64,000 nt of DNA from Brienomyrus brachyistius (lineage: Eukaryota; Chordata; Actinopteri; Osteoglossiformes; Mormyridae), in the NCBI RefSeq assembly GCF_023856365.1, contig NW_026042476.1, positions 181,166 through 245,165 of the forward strand. The letters run 5' to 3'. The notes beneath the pieces are model-generated. The model saw only the letters and a program-made list of their open reading frames with translations, made no database searches and had not been told where the DNA came from. Shown piece after piece: positions 8,976-17,648 of the stretch. The position numbers and the translations under genes are program-made. The first letter of the stretch is position 1; every line of letters starts with the position of its first letter.

Positions 8976-9761
8976 TTAAACGGGGCGAAAGTGCAGTTTG
9001 ACGATCGTTTTTCCGTAGGAGAAATTAATCAGAGTATTCTGATCGTTCTTTATCTCGATATGCAAATTATGTAGGCTCTGCTTGTTCACCGGTACGTACT
9101 GCAGCTTGTGGAACGGCAAAGTGACTACGTCGCCGAACGCACCGTCTATTTTAACGGTTCTGAGGAGCGGGACTACAAATTCCCCCACGTGCTGCGGTTC
9201 CACGATGTTACAGTAGACGTACATATTGTAGAATCCCGCGTGAATGTCGCCCGGGTAGGGTGAGGTCGACCCGCTACCTCCTCCTAGGTTATACCACTGA
9301 CCCGGCTCAAAGCCCAGCATGTAGGCCAGAGTAGGTTTAAATTGGATCTTGTATTTATGGTTTCCCGTCATATTAACCCTTCGTGTAATCTCGCTGTATG
9401 AGAAGGAAACTTCGGTACCTAATTTTTTTAACGTAGCGTTGATTTCTGTCACAATCTGTTTCAGAGATTCATAATAGCCCACTTTAATTTTCCGAGGAAA
9501 AAGGTAAGGTAGGTCCACTAAAGGATCGGCCGCTCTCTTTGCCTCCGCCTCCGTATCCCGCAATTCAAAAGTATTATCCGGGTGTGTAACATTTCGCCAC
9601 GTGTAACAATACATGATTTCAGCCAGAGCTACTTCGTAAGGCCCCCGTAGCTCTATAGGTCGCGAGAGCATCACGGTGTAATCCGAACTCTGGTTATCGG
9701 GGAAGATGGAGAGACAAGAGTTTGACGGTAGCGTGAGGTAAAAAGAGGGGCGGGCGTCCAT
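8976..9761 (-). CDS. Penton-like minor capsid protein (single jelly roll)
   Basis: 261 residues, the usual size of Polinton minor capsid proteins. The N-terminus (FYLTLPSNSCLSIFPDNQSS, then a strand-rich stretch with RPIELRGPYEVALAEI) is characteristic of these pentons. It would form the five-fold vertices. The start ATG lies after a T/A-rich spacer (9762-9799), with 8960-8976 forming a similar short spacer on the other side. The frame is intact. Confidence 0.85.
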   Translation of the reverse strand: MDARPSFYLTLPSNSCLSIFPDNQSSDYTVMLSRPIELRGPYEVALAEIMYCYTWRNVTHPDNTFELRDTEAEAKRAADPLVDLPYLFPRKIKVGYYESLKQIVTEINATLKKLGTEVSFSYSEITRRVNMTGNHKYKIQFKPTLAYMLGFEPGQWYNLGGGSGSTSPYPGDIHAGFYNMYVYCNIVEPQHVGEFVVPLLRTVKIDGAFGDVVTLPFHKLQYVPVNKQSLHNLHIEIKNDQNTLINFSYGKTIVKLHFRPV

Positions 9762-9799
9762 TTTCTTTTTTTTTCTTTTTTTTTCTCTTTTTTAAAAAA

Positions 9800-10900
9800 T
9801 TAAACCTGTATCAAGTCCGACCGCGGTATCCACGAATCGAACCTCGAGGGCCAACCCTGCCAATGTACTAAAATCCACTTTTTCCCCTTTCTGTCGGTCT
9901 TTGAGCCTATAACCTTCTCGACCTTGAACGCGCGTCTCGGAGATATTTTGACTTTCTGCAGCTCCGCTTCATAGAATGTTCCCTCGAGTATTTCACCGCT
10001 CACGTCCCTCAATTTATATACCGGTGGGGATCTGGGTACACGTTCGCATATGACAAAGTACTCGTCCGTAAATGTCTGCTCGTACTTTTTGTCAAATATC
10101 TGACTGTGCTTGGAGACTCTCACAGTGTCCCCTATGTTAAACTTAAAACGTGGCCGTGTGCTTTTTTTCTTCAGGGGACCGTATAGATTATCAAATACTA
10201 GATGAGCATTATCGGGCCTGACCTCGGCAGGTTTCATTTTAATAGCGCTGTGAAATGACTGGTTGTACCCCTTTATTAGATCGTCCAACACGTCCACATA
10301 TCGCCGGGTGTTTTTAGCCGTAAAGTACCTGTACATCCTCTCTTTTAACGTTCGATTAAATCTCTCTACGATGGAAGCTTTAAGTTCACTAGCCGTAGTG
10401 AAATGGGTGATTTTATGAGTTTTTAAAAGTTTCTGAAAAGTCCCATTTAAAAACTCCTTACCGGCATCCGTCTGTAGCTTGAGGGGGACGCCCCCCTCGG
10501 TTAAAATAGAATCAAAGGCCTGGGTTACAGCCGCCCCAGTCTTGTTTCTTAACGCGCGAGCATAGGCTTTTTTAGAAAAAACATCAATCACCGTAAGGAG
10601 GTATTTTAACCCGTCGTTGTACGTGGCCAGCCCTTGCATGTCGCATAAATCGGCCTGCCACTGATACATGGCTCTCGGAACAAACACTCTGTTCCTGGGG
10701 AAATTCTTTTTAACCGGTTTATGTAAAGTATAACTGTCTTGCATAGACAGCCAGTCTCTGATGTCATCAGCAGCCACTTTTTTCCCCGTATCTTGCTGCA
10801 CGGCTCTCTGCAGTCTGGAGACACCTCCGTATGACCCCGGTTGGCTGGGGTCATAGTACGAACTGCTCAAGACGCGAGCTGTAGTCTTGGCAACAGACAT
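9800..10900 (-). CDS. Retroviral-type integrase with C-terminal chromodomain
   Basis: 366 residues from ATG 10900; the longer frame begins at a GTG and is not preferred. It inserts the viral DNA into the host chromosome. The DDE core is visible: Asp84 (WQADLCDM), Asp145 (LQTDAGKEF) and Glu179 (SIVERFNR). The last ~40 residues form a chromodomain (FKVEKVIGS, then WILVHWQGW and DSWIPRSDL), which in chromoviruses steers integration to marked chromatin. It heads the structural-gene block, immediately upstream of penton in transcription order. All catalytic residues are present and the frame is open. Confidence 0.95.
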   Translation of the reverse strand: MSVAKTTARVLSSSYYDPSQPGSYGGVSRLQRAVQQDTGKKVAADDIRDWLSMQDSYTLHKPVKKNFPRNRVFVPRAMYQWQADLCDMQGLATYNDGLKYLLTVIDVFSKKAYARALRNKTGAAVTQAFDSILTEGGVPLKLQTDAGKEFLNGTFQKLLKTHKITHFTTASELKASIVERFNRTLKERMYRYFTAKNTRRYVDVLDDLIKGYNQSFHSAIKMKPAEVRPDNAHLVFDNLYGPLKKKSTRPRFKFNIGDTVRVSKHSQIFDKKYEQTFTDEYFVICERVPRSPPVYKLRDVSGEILEGTFYEAELQKVKISPRRAFKVEKVIGSKTDRKGKKWILVHWQGWPSRFDSWIPRSDLIQV

Positions 10901-11076
10901 GCTTTTCACACACTGAGTGGGGGGAGAGCGGGGGTGCGGCGTTTTATAGCTGACTGTGGATGGGGGGGTTGTTAGGAGACTGAGTGAACATCAGTGAAAT
11001 TTTTGTGTGTTTTTTCTACATTTAACCCATATTGTGTAGTTTGTTTTTTAATTATTATTATTTTACAAAAGAGTTT

Positions 11077-11158
11077 AGCTGGGGTGGGGATCGAACCCAC
11101 GCGGACATACGTCCATTGGATCTTAAGTCCAACGCCTTAACCACTCGGCCACCCTGCT
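11077..11158 (-). tRNA. tRNA-Leu(UAA), copy 1
   Basis: 82 nt without intron. On the minus strand: acceptor AGCAGGG pairs with CCCAGCT (one A.A mismatch at the fourth pair), D-arm GCCGAGTGGTTAAGGC, anticodon arm TTGGACTTAAGATCCAA (anticodon TAA), long variable arm TGGACGTATGTCC, T-arm with GGTTCGATCC. A and B boxes are intact and a TTTT pol III stop follows at about 11,067-11,070. The class-II shape confirms leucine. Confidence 0.95.
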
Positions 11159-11448
11159 CAGCATTTTTTACCTGTTATTTACAAAGACTATTACAACGGT
11201 ATTCAAGTTTTATTTTTTTTTTATTTTTGCAATTAGTGAAAGATATATATATATATATTTTAAAAAAGCTGGTATACAATTTGTGAAGGTTACATTTTCA
11301 AAATGCAGGTATACATTTAGTTACAGCCGTGACAGTTGTTGAGGTAAGAGACTGAGTGAACATCAGTGAAATTTTTGTGTGTTTTTTCTACATTTAACCC
11401 ATATTGTGTAGTTTGTTTTTTAATTATTATTATTTTACAAAAGAGTTT

Positions 11449-11530
11449 AGCTGGGGTGGGGATCGAACCCACGCGGACATACGTCCATTGGATCTTAAGT
11501 CCAACGCCTTAACCACTCGGCCACCCTGCT
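11449..11530 (-). tRNA. tRNA-Leu(UAA), copy 2
   Basis: 82 nt, identical in all read parts to the copy 372 bases to the left: anticodon TAA, long variable arm, intact A and B boxes, same A.A mismatch in the acceptor stem. It lies between the accessory ORF ending at 11,686 and the first tRNA copy. Confidence 0.95.
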
Positions 11531-11685
11531 CAGCATTTTTACCCATTATTTACAAAGACTATTACAATGGTATTCAAGTTTAAATTTTTTTTTATTTTTG
11601 CAATTAGTGAAAGATATATATATATATTTTAAAAAAGCTGGTATACAATTTGTGAAGGTTACATTTTCAAAATGCAGGTATACAT

Positions 11686-12156
11686 TTAGTTACAGCCGTG
11701 ACAGTTGTTGAGGTAGATTAGCGATGTCACATGCAGTAAAGTGGATATAGTGGCTTTTTCAACGATACATGTATGTAGAGTAGAAAGCATCTGATTAACA
11801 TCGATAGGCTGCTTATCATGAAATTTAGAGGTGACTACATCTACTATTAAAGCGTAAAATACAAAAATGTGATTACAGTCAAATTCATTGTCAGGAATAC
11901 AAGATAGACAAGCGCGTATGAGACTTTCGGGGGAATGTCTTTCTCCCTCTGACATCAGTTGAGTAAGTAAATCCATCCCCCGCTGATAATTTTCTCCGAC
12001 TTGAGAAATCTCAAATAACACTCTATGAAAGCAGCAACAAGCATAATCATCCCGACAATCGCTTTTATCAATAGCACGCAACAATAGTGGACTAACTTTT
12101 TCTAAAAAAACATTTAACATAAACCGCCGTAAGGGTCTGCTGATACCGTTCCCCAT
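11686..12156 (-). CDS. Accessory viral ORF, 156 residues; possibly Bcl-2-like
   Basis: Starts at ATG 12156 (the GTG just before it is not needed). The N-terminus MGNGIS fits an N-myristoylation signal. The rest is predicted all-helical with many Cys. The helix around FDCNHIFVFYALIVDVVTSK and the preceding charged helices are loosely similar in layout to viral Bcl-2 proteins, and some adintoviruses carry apoptosis inhibitors; this is a weak inference. It starts 19 bases after the stop of the 201-residue ORF, so the two are probably co-transcribed. Its 3' end is copied in the adjacent tandem repeat. Confidence 0.55.
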   Translation of the reverse strand: MGNGISRPLRRFMLNVFLEKVSPLLLRAIDKSDCRDDYACCCFHRVLFEISQVGENYQRGMDLLTQLMSEGERHSPESLIRACLSCIPDNEFDCNHIFVFYALIVDVVTSKFHDKQPIDVNQMLSTLHTCIVEKATISTLLHVTSLIYLNNCHGCN

Positions 12157-12174
12157 CACAAGATGCTTTTTGTT

Positions 12175-12780
12175 TTAGTCTCGGGCCTCCCAACGAGTCA
12201 GAAATTCTTCTTCCAGGATCTGCTTAAACGCTGGGTTCTGCTCAAACAGATCTTGTTCCAGTCGAGTGATTTCCACCATGCCGTTGCGGGCCTCACGCAG
12301 ATCGTACAGGATAGCTTCCACTGCCCCCTCCAACCTGCCGGCGGCCGCTCGGATGCCCAGGGTCGATAGAACGTGGGTCAAGGCGGGTGTCAGCCGATCG
12401 GTCCAGAGGTCACGCAACACAGAGTCAAAGTGTATGTAAAAGTAATTTCTACCTGGGGGAAACAAACAAGGGTGTTGTCTCTGACTGGGGTGATCCACTT
12501 CACAACCGTAGCAGTTTCTCTCTTGATGCTTCCTGATGACTGAGGTTAAAAGGCCCACTATCATAGCCTTAATACAAGTCAGCATCCCACGGCAGAGAGC
12601 CGGTCTGGAGAGAAGCGTGCAGATCTCAGGCGTCGGAGGGTCCTCTCCAGGATCAGAGGCCGGTGATGATGGGGGGGTTGGAAGGAGCTCCCCGGGATCA
12701 GAGGTCAGGGTTGCTGCTGGAGCCTCATTGTCCCCGCTTTCACCGTCGCTATAATTTGCTGCTGCTCCTGCTGCTGCCAT
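12175..12780 (-). CDS. Accessory viral ORF, 201 residues, with C-x2-C/HPSQ motif
   Basis: Residues 1-55 are acidic and Ser/Pro-rich (PTPPSSPASDPGEDPPTPE). A Cys/His cluster follows: CYGCEVDHPSQRQHPCL, which could bind zinc as C-x2-C-x4-H-x5-H-x-C. The C-terminal half is helical and charged. I have an impression that the HPSQ motif recurs in uncharacterised fish and Polinton-associated proteins, but no function is known to me. Acidic-disordered plus CxxC layout recalls small regulatory proteins of DNA tumour viruses; no LxCxE is seen. The frame is intact. Confidence 0.6.
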   Translation of the reverse strand: MAAAGAAANYSDGESGDNEAPAATLTSDPGELLPTPPSSPASDPGEDPPTPEICTLLSRPALCRGMLTCIKAMIVGLLTSVIRKHQERNCYGCEVDHPSQRQHPCLFPPGRNYFYIHFDSVLRDLWTDRLTPALTHVLSTLGIRAAAGRLEGAVEAILYDLREARNGMVEITRLEQDLFEQNPAFKQILEEEFLTRWEARD

Positions 12781-12853
12781 GATGTTTGTGAAAAGGGGTT
12801 GTAACAGAGTCCACTTTATATAGCGACGGCGGGTGAGGGGGTGAGGGGGGTCC

Positions 12854-13471
12854 TTACGGCGTAGGGTTTGTCATCTCTTGCATCTGCTTACGCCCCCGAC
12901 TCTCCTTAAACATCGCTTGGTAGTAACCAGACTTTTCTTGAATCATCTGCATCCAAATCACAAACGGTATTCTCAGGCCAAAACAGTCGCATTTAGGCCA
13001 CTGCCATATATTCACCATTCTCTTGTCCAGCTCCCCGGTCGCGTCCCACTTCATAATGCTGGTACGCTGTTTACGAGCATCTCTATAGTGCATCTCCATT
13101 CTTCCAGTCTCGACCTCAAGGTCGGGGTCGGTGCTCTCCTCCATCATCGGGGTAACGACAGTCTTCAAGTTTCCCCATTCCGTTTCGGAAAAAGTCACCA
13201 GATACGGGTCGTCTTTCGGGGGGTCTGGGCCGTCTCCGGTGACCTGAAAGACGCGCAGTTCCTCCGCAACGCTGTCAAAGAGGCAGACCAGTTTATTCCC
13301 GTTGGGCAGCTCCCAGATAGCCCTCGGGTCTTCCGACGGTCGCATCATAGGTACCCGTCTACGTGCCGTATGAATCTTCCTGGGAGCCCCCGGAGGCTGC
13401 ATAACGGCCTCCTGCTCCTGTTGAGTCTTAGAAGGTGAGGTTGAATCTTTCATTTCGGAAGTCCCAGACAT
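12854..13471 (-). CDS. Accessory viral ORF, 205 residues, unknown
   Basis: Not recognised. The first ~50 residues are polar and low complexity with a basic patch (HTARRRVPM). Residues about 52-110 look like a small beta domain (WELPNGNKLVCLFDS, then LRVFQVTG). The C-terminal third has aromatic/Cys clusters (NIWQWPKCDCFGLRIPF). It is the outermost well-supported gene of the leftward block; a promoter would lie in 13,472-13,600. Intact frame in a block of intact genes is the main support. Confidence 0.55.
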   Translation of the reverse strand: MSGTSEMKDSTSPSKTQQEQEAVMQPPGAPRKIHTARRRVPMMRPSEDPRAIWELPNGNKLVCLFDSVAEELRVFQVTGDGPDPPKDDPYLVTFSETEWGNLKTVVTPMMEESTDPDLEVETGRMEMHYRDARKQRTSIMKWDATGELDKRMVNIWQWPKCDCFGLRIPFVIWMQMIQEKSGYYQAMFKESRGRKQMQEMTNPTP

Positions 13472-13670
13472 GTCTGTATTTTTTGAAAAGATAGAGTTGG
13501 CCCTGCAGCGCGAAGCTCCCTATATTCTACACGGCCTGCTCGTGGGGGCGTGGTACGGATGAAGATGATGCCTCTAGGAGGAGGAAAAGGCCCCCCGCTC
13601 GACGTAATACAATTTAATTGTCTCTGTCACCCCATATCTGCACGGTCATGTATGACAAACAAAACTATAA

Positions 13671-13933
13671 ACAGAATTTACTGGCGGGGAAATTGTCAGA
13701 CTTGATGTATGACCAGGTGGTACGGCCTTGATGATGCTACTCGTGCCTGTGTAAGAAAATTATCTGTAATTTGGGACGTATGTGAAAACAAAACTTTAAA
13801 CAGAATTTACTGGAGGGGAAAAGTGTCAGACTCGATGTATGGCCCGCGTGGCCGGGTAGGGGGGCGCCTCGATGGCCAGGTGGCACGGCCCTGCAGAATT
13901 TACTGGCGGACAAATTGACAGACTCGATGTATG
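13671..13933. repeat. Three ~41-bp direct repeats (iteron-like)
   Basis: Copies at 13,671-13,711, 13,800-13,841 and 13,893-13,933 share ACAGAATTTACTGG, a short GGGGAAA-type middle, TGTCAGACTCGATGTATG, with a few differences. The first two are also preceded by AAACAAAACT-TAAA. Spacing is 129 and 93 bases. They lie upstream of the accessory genes near the presumed terminus, so they may bind a regulator. Confidence 0.85.
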
Positions 13934-14032
13934 TCTCGACTTATGACCTTTACAAATTGGCGCCATACGCCGATGTGATACAAACGCTTGCGTGAGGAAA
14001 AAACACACGGTCAAAACTAGCGCCGAGCGTTT

Positions 14033-14293
14033 TTATTGGACGATAGACCCTGCACCTCCTCCTCTCATTCTTTGCTCCAACTTTACCATTTTATCCCACA
14101 GTCTCTCACAGTTTCTCTCAGACTCGCGCAGCAGCACGCCTCTCAGCTCTCCCGCATCGCTCTCTCCGAGGATTATCCAAAGCCGTGCGGACCTTTCCGC
14201 GCTACCGCACCAGTATGTGAATAAGTCCTTTGCTGATTCTCCGAAGCCCGGGGACCTTACCACGCTACCGCACACCGTACGCTCGCGCTCCAT
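14033..14293 (-). CDS. Possible small viral ORF, 86 residues
   Basis: Opens with ATG at 14293 on the same strand as the accessory block. The C-terminal half (GVLLRESERNCERLWDKMVK) could form a coiled coil. Part of the N-terminal region is encoded by a short direct repeat (CGCTACCGCAC twice). No known family. It may be a real early gene or chance ORF in GC-rich DNA. Confidence 0.3.
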   Translation of the reverse strand: MERERTVCGSVVRSPGFGESAKDLFTYWCGSAERSARLWIILGESDAGELRGVLLRESERNCERLWDKMVKLEQRMRGGGAGSIVQ

Positions 14294-14350
14294 CAGGTAA
14301 CCCAGCCACGCTCACTCCCGCCCGCGCACCACAAAATAATAATAATAATA

Positions 14351-14690
14351 ACTTATTCAAATAACACACGCTCATAAGCACTCTCATCAATATCATTTTT
14401 AAAATAATACACACTCATAAGCACTCTCCTCAATATCATTTTATAATAATAAACATTTAAAATAAGCATTTAAAATAATAAATAATTAAATCCAAATACC
14501 ATTGCAGCACTAACACAACCAACCCAGGCCCCCTAAGCCACAATCATTTAAAATAATAAATAAATAATTAAATACAAATACCATTGCAGCAGTTACACAA
14601 CCAACCCCCCGGGGAAGAAGACAAAAAAAAATATTTAAATAAATAATTAAATCCATATGCTATTGCGTCAGTTACACAACCAAGCTCAAC
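14351..14690. repeat. AT-rich tandem repeats at the right flank of the viral element
   Basis: Two ~50-base units (CTCATAAGCACTCTC core) at 14,351-14,442, then three longer units containing AATAATTAAATCCAAATACC and CAGTTACACAACCAA at about 14,480-14,685. Probably subterminal DNA of the element or flanking host repeat. Confidence 0.75.
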
Positions 14691-14899
14691 CCACTACAAC
14701 ATAAGCTCCGCCCACTGAACTTTTGAACGTGACCTTTGACCCGACCTGTCAATTTGACAAAAGCGGTATTCCATCTCTCTCTAGCAGATAAGTAACTTGT
14801 CTAAAATATTTAGATTTGTATTGTGATCCCCAAAAGTTAGTAATCTGTATAAAATCAGTGTATCTTTGTTTTTTAAATTTGATTCTGTAAATCAATGTA

Positions 14900-16068
14900 C
14901 ACTGAACAAAAATATAAACGCAACACTTTTGTTTTTGCTCCCATTTTTCATGAGATGGACTTAAAGATCTACAATTCATTCCAGATACACAATATTACCA
15001 TTTCTCTCAAACATTTCTCACAAATCAGTCTAAATGTGTGATAGTGAGCACTTCTGCTTTGCTGAGATAATCCATCCCACCTCACAGGTGTGCCACATCA
15101 AGATGCTGATCTGACATCATGGGTAGTGCACAGGTGTACCTTATACTGCCCACAATAAAAGGCCACCCTGGAATGTGCAGTTTTGTCTCACAGCAAAATG
15201 CCACAGATGCCACAAGCATTGAGGGAGCGTGCAATTGGCATGCTGACAGCAGGAATGTCAACCAGATCTGTTGCTCGTGCATTGAATGTTCATTTCTCAA
15301 CCATAAGCCGTCTCCAAAGGCGTTTCAGAGAATATGGCAGTACATCCAACCGGCCTCACAACCGCAGACCACGTGTAACCACACCAGCCCAGGACCTCCA
15401 CATCCAGCAGGTTCACCTCCAAGATCGTCTGAGACCAGCCACTCAGACAGATAATGCACGGCCCCATGTTGCAAGGATCTGTACACAGTTCTTGGAAGCT
15501 GAAAATGTCCCAGTTCTTGCATGGCCAGCATACTCACCGGACATGTCACCCGTTGAGCATGTTTGGGATGTGCTTGACCGGCGTATACGACAGCGTGTAC
15601 CAGTTCCCACTAATATCCAACAACTTCGCACAGCCATTGAAGAGGAGTGGACCAACATTCCACAGGCCACAATTGACAATCTGATAAACTCTATGCGAAG
15701 AAGATGTGTTGCATTGCATGAGGCAAATGGTGGTCACACCAGATACTGACCGGTTCTGAGTCCCCAGACCCCCAATAAAGCAAAAAACTGCACATTCCAG
15801 GGTGGCCTTTTATTGTGGGCAGTATAAGGTACACCTGTGCACTACCCATGATGTCAGATCAGCATCTTGATGTGGCACACCTGTGAGGTGGGATGGATTA
15901 TCTCAGCAAAGCAGAAGTGCTCACTATCACACATTTAGACTGATTTGTGAGAAATGTTTGAGAGAAATGGTAATATTGTGTATCTGGAATGAATTGTAGG
16001 TCTTTAAGTCCATCTCATGAAAAATGGGAGCAGAAACAAGAGTGTTGCGTTTATATTTTTGTTCAGTA
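14900..16068 (+). mobile_element. Tc1-like transposon with ~290-bp inverted termini, internally deleted
   Basis: Flanked by TA (14,898-14,899 and 16,069-16,070). Termini begin (C/T)ACTGAACAAAAATATAAACG and are inverted copies for about 290 bases each side, up to AATGTGCAGTTTT, with few differences. Total length 1169 bp, shorter than an autonomous copy because most of the transposase core is missing. Confidence 0.95.
15198..15749 (+). pseudogene. Internally deleted Tc1 transposase
   Basis: 183-residue frame from ATG 15198. The N-terminal helix-turn-helix DNA-binding part is present (MSTRSVARALNVHFSTISRL and RRPRVTT). Just after LQDRLRP the frame jumps to TDNARPHVARI, the second catalytic Asp region, and continues to SPDMSPVEHVWDVL with the third acidic residue. 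About 150 residues, including the first catalytic Asp, are gone. It could still bind DNA but not catalyse; normal Tc1 enzymes have about 340 residues. Confidence 0.92.
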
Positions 16069-17204
16069 TAGAATAAGCCCAGATTTTAACCTAAAAATTT
16101 TCCTCAAATGTTTATTCAGTGGAGATAAGTACAACCTCTAAAGATAGGCCTACACCCGTTTTGGCATTGTCTCCGGATCCCATGACAAATAATGCCTTCA
16201 GTACATCCTCCTCAACCCACACTGAAAGCAGAAGTGCTATGGGCTTTGCAAACGGTTTGCCGACATCACTCCTATACGTCCAATGATGACATTCACACCG
16301 TCTCCAGGGTGATGTTCCCTGACTCGCAGGGTCACTTGTGGTAAAGATAAAACCGCTTTTCTTGCGCGATTTGGACTCGCTCCATATATTAAAAGGGAGC
16401 TTCGTTGTCATGTTTGACGTAAGTATGAACAGGACCATCAAAAGAAAACAACTGGATGTGCATGTCAGGTATTGGGTGAATTATGAGAATGGCTCTCGAG
16501 TGCAGTCCTGGTTCTGGGATCACAGTACATGAGCCACTCCACCGCTGAAGACTTACTGGAGAAGTTTAAGGTAAGCCATTCAATAACATTTAAACTCATT
16601 AACGAACCCATGATTTTTAAATATCCATGGTTTATCTTTACATGTGTTTAAATGGGAGAACCATATTTATTGGTAAGCATATTTTAAAGATTTTATTGCT
16701 GCTTCATGGCTTTTGCTGCAAAAAAAATAGTTCATTGAGGAAATAGAATGTTTAAGTGTTGTGTAGCAACATGTACAGCTGTTGTACAGGCAAAAACTCT
16801 GGCTCAGTCCAAAGGAGGTGGATATAGGAATGGCTGTCATCAAGGTGGGACTTCTGTGAATTCACTGGTATCTTTACATACAAATGTATCAAACAATTGT
16901 GAAGTAAAAAATATGTGAATAACATGGAGTTTGAGCTGGTTTGATATGTACAGCTGAGGTAGTGTTAACCTTGGGCTGAGTGTGCAGAAAGATTCTGGAA
17001 ATTTGACAAACCATCTTTTTGTCAGAGACAGTCAGGAGCCAAAGGCAGTGGAAGTGACCTTGGTGTCCTTCAGATTAAAAAAAATTGCCAGATTGTGCTC
17101 TCAAAAATGTGCAAAAAGGCCTTGGATAAATGCCCTCTGAAGTACTCGATTGTACATGAGATGACGTGCTTGGACCCAAACAAAATGCACACCAGCCAGA
17201 TAAC

Positions 17205-17491
17205 TGTCATGCCCGGCTCGTCCGCTCCTCGTGTGTGCCACGCCCCCTAATTACCCACGTGTGATTTCCTGATCCTGCCCAGTCGTGTCTTGTTTCCTGC
17301 TGCCTTGTTCTGTGTATTTAAGTCCTGGTCTCCCCAGTTTGCTTTGTCTGTCATTAATGTCTGATGTTCGTAAGCGTGAGCTGTTTCCCGGTCCCTGTCC
17401 TCGTATTAAACTCCCGTTTGCCCCGTATTCCTGCTTCCTGCTTGCCTGCTTGCCCGCACGATCGCCGCTTCACCCGTACCCGATCGTGACA
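17205..17491 (+). mobile_element. Solo LTR, family A (TGTCATG...GTGACA)
   Basis: 287 bp beginning TGTCATGCCCGG and ending CGATCGTGACA, with a perfect 5-bp target duplication ATAAC (17,200-17,204 and 17,492-17,496). A TATTTAAG box and a TATTAAAC poly(A)-like site lie inside. Near-identical copy at 35,435; reverse relative at 26,402. Confidence 0.9.
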
Positions 17492-17648
17492 ATAACTGCC
17501 AGCAGAAAAGGAGAAATCTCATGCAGAAGTTTGCGCAGGAGAATCGGTTGGCAGGCAGGATATCTGCTGGTAAATCATAGGATAAGAATAGGATAGTTCA
17601 GAATATTATTTTTAAATTATGCTTTTCTTTTTTCACATCTAACTGAAT

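Larger units (their letters stand above)
10976..11715. repeat. Tandem duplication (unit about 372 bp) carrying a tRNA gene
   Basis: 10,976-11,346 is repeated at 11,348-11,715 with few changes. Each unit holds one tRNA-Leu gene, an AT-rich tract with a TA run, and the last ~25 coding bases of the leftward ORF that ends at 11,686. The duplication therefore started within the 3' end of that ORF and left its remnant beside the first tRNA copy. Confidence 0.95.
1..14700. mobile_element. Integrated Polinton/Maverick (adintovirus-like) virus, left end outside the window
   Basis: The combination of protein-primed family B polymerase, A32/FtsK-type packaging ATPase, adenain-like protease, double-jelly-roll hexon, single-jelly-roll penton and chromodomain integrase defines Polintons/adintoviruses. 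Two gene blocks converge near 6.55 kb. All main frames are open and close-packed, unlike the decayed flanks. The left end is cut by the window. The right boundary is not proven: coding signal stops at 13.47 kb (or 14.29 kb if the last small ORF counts) and tandem repeats run to about 14.69 kb. No terminal inverted repeat can be matched with one end only. A Tc1 element sits just beyond at 14,900. Confidence 0.93.

Noticed and set aside
12878..13438. 186-residue plus-strand ORF
   Set aside because: It is the antisense of the 205-residue accessory gene, which fits the strand and packing of its neighbours.
13600..14700. CRISPR-like array from the direct repeats
   Set aside because: Repeats are few, unequal and irregularly spaced, in a vertebrate chromosome.
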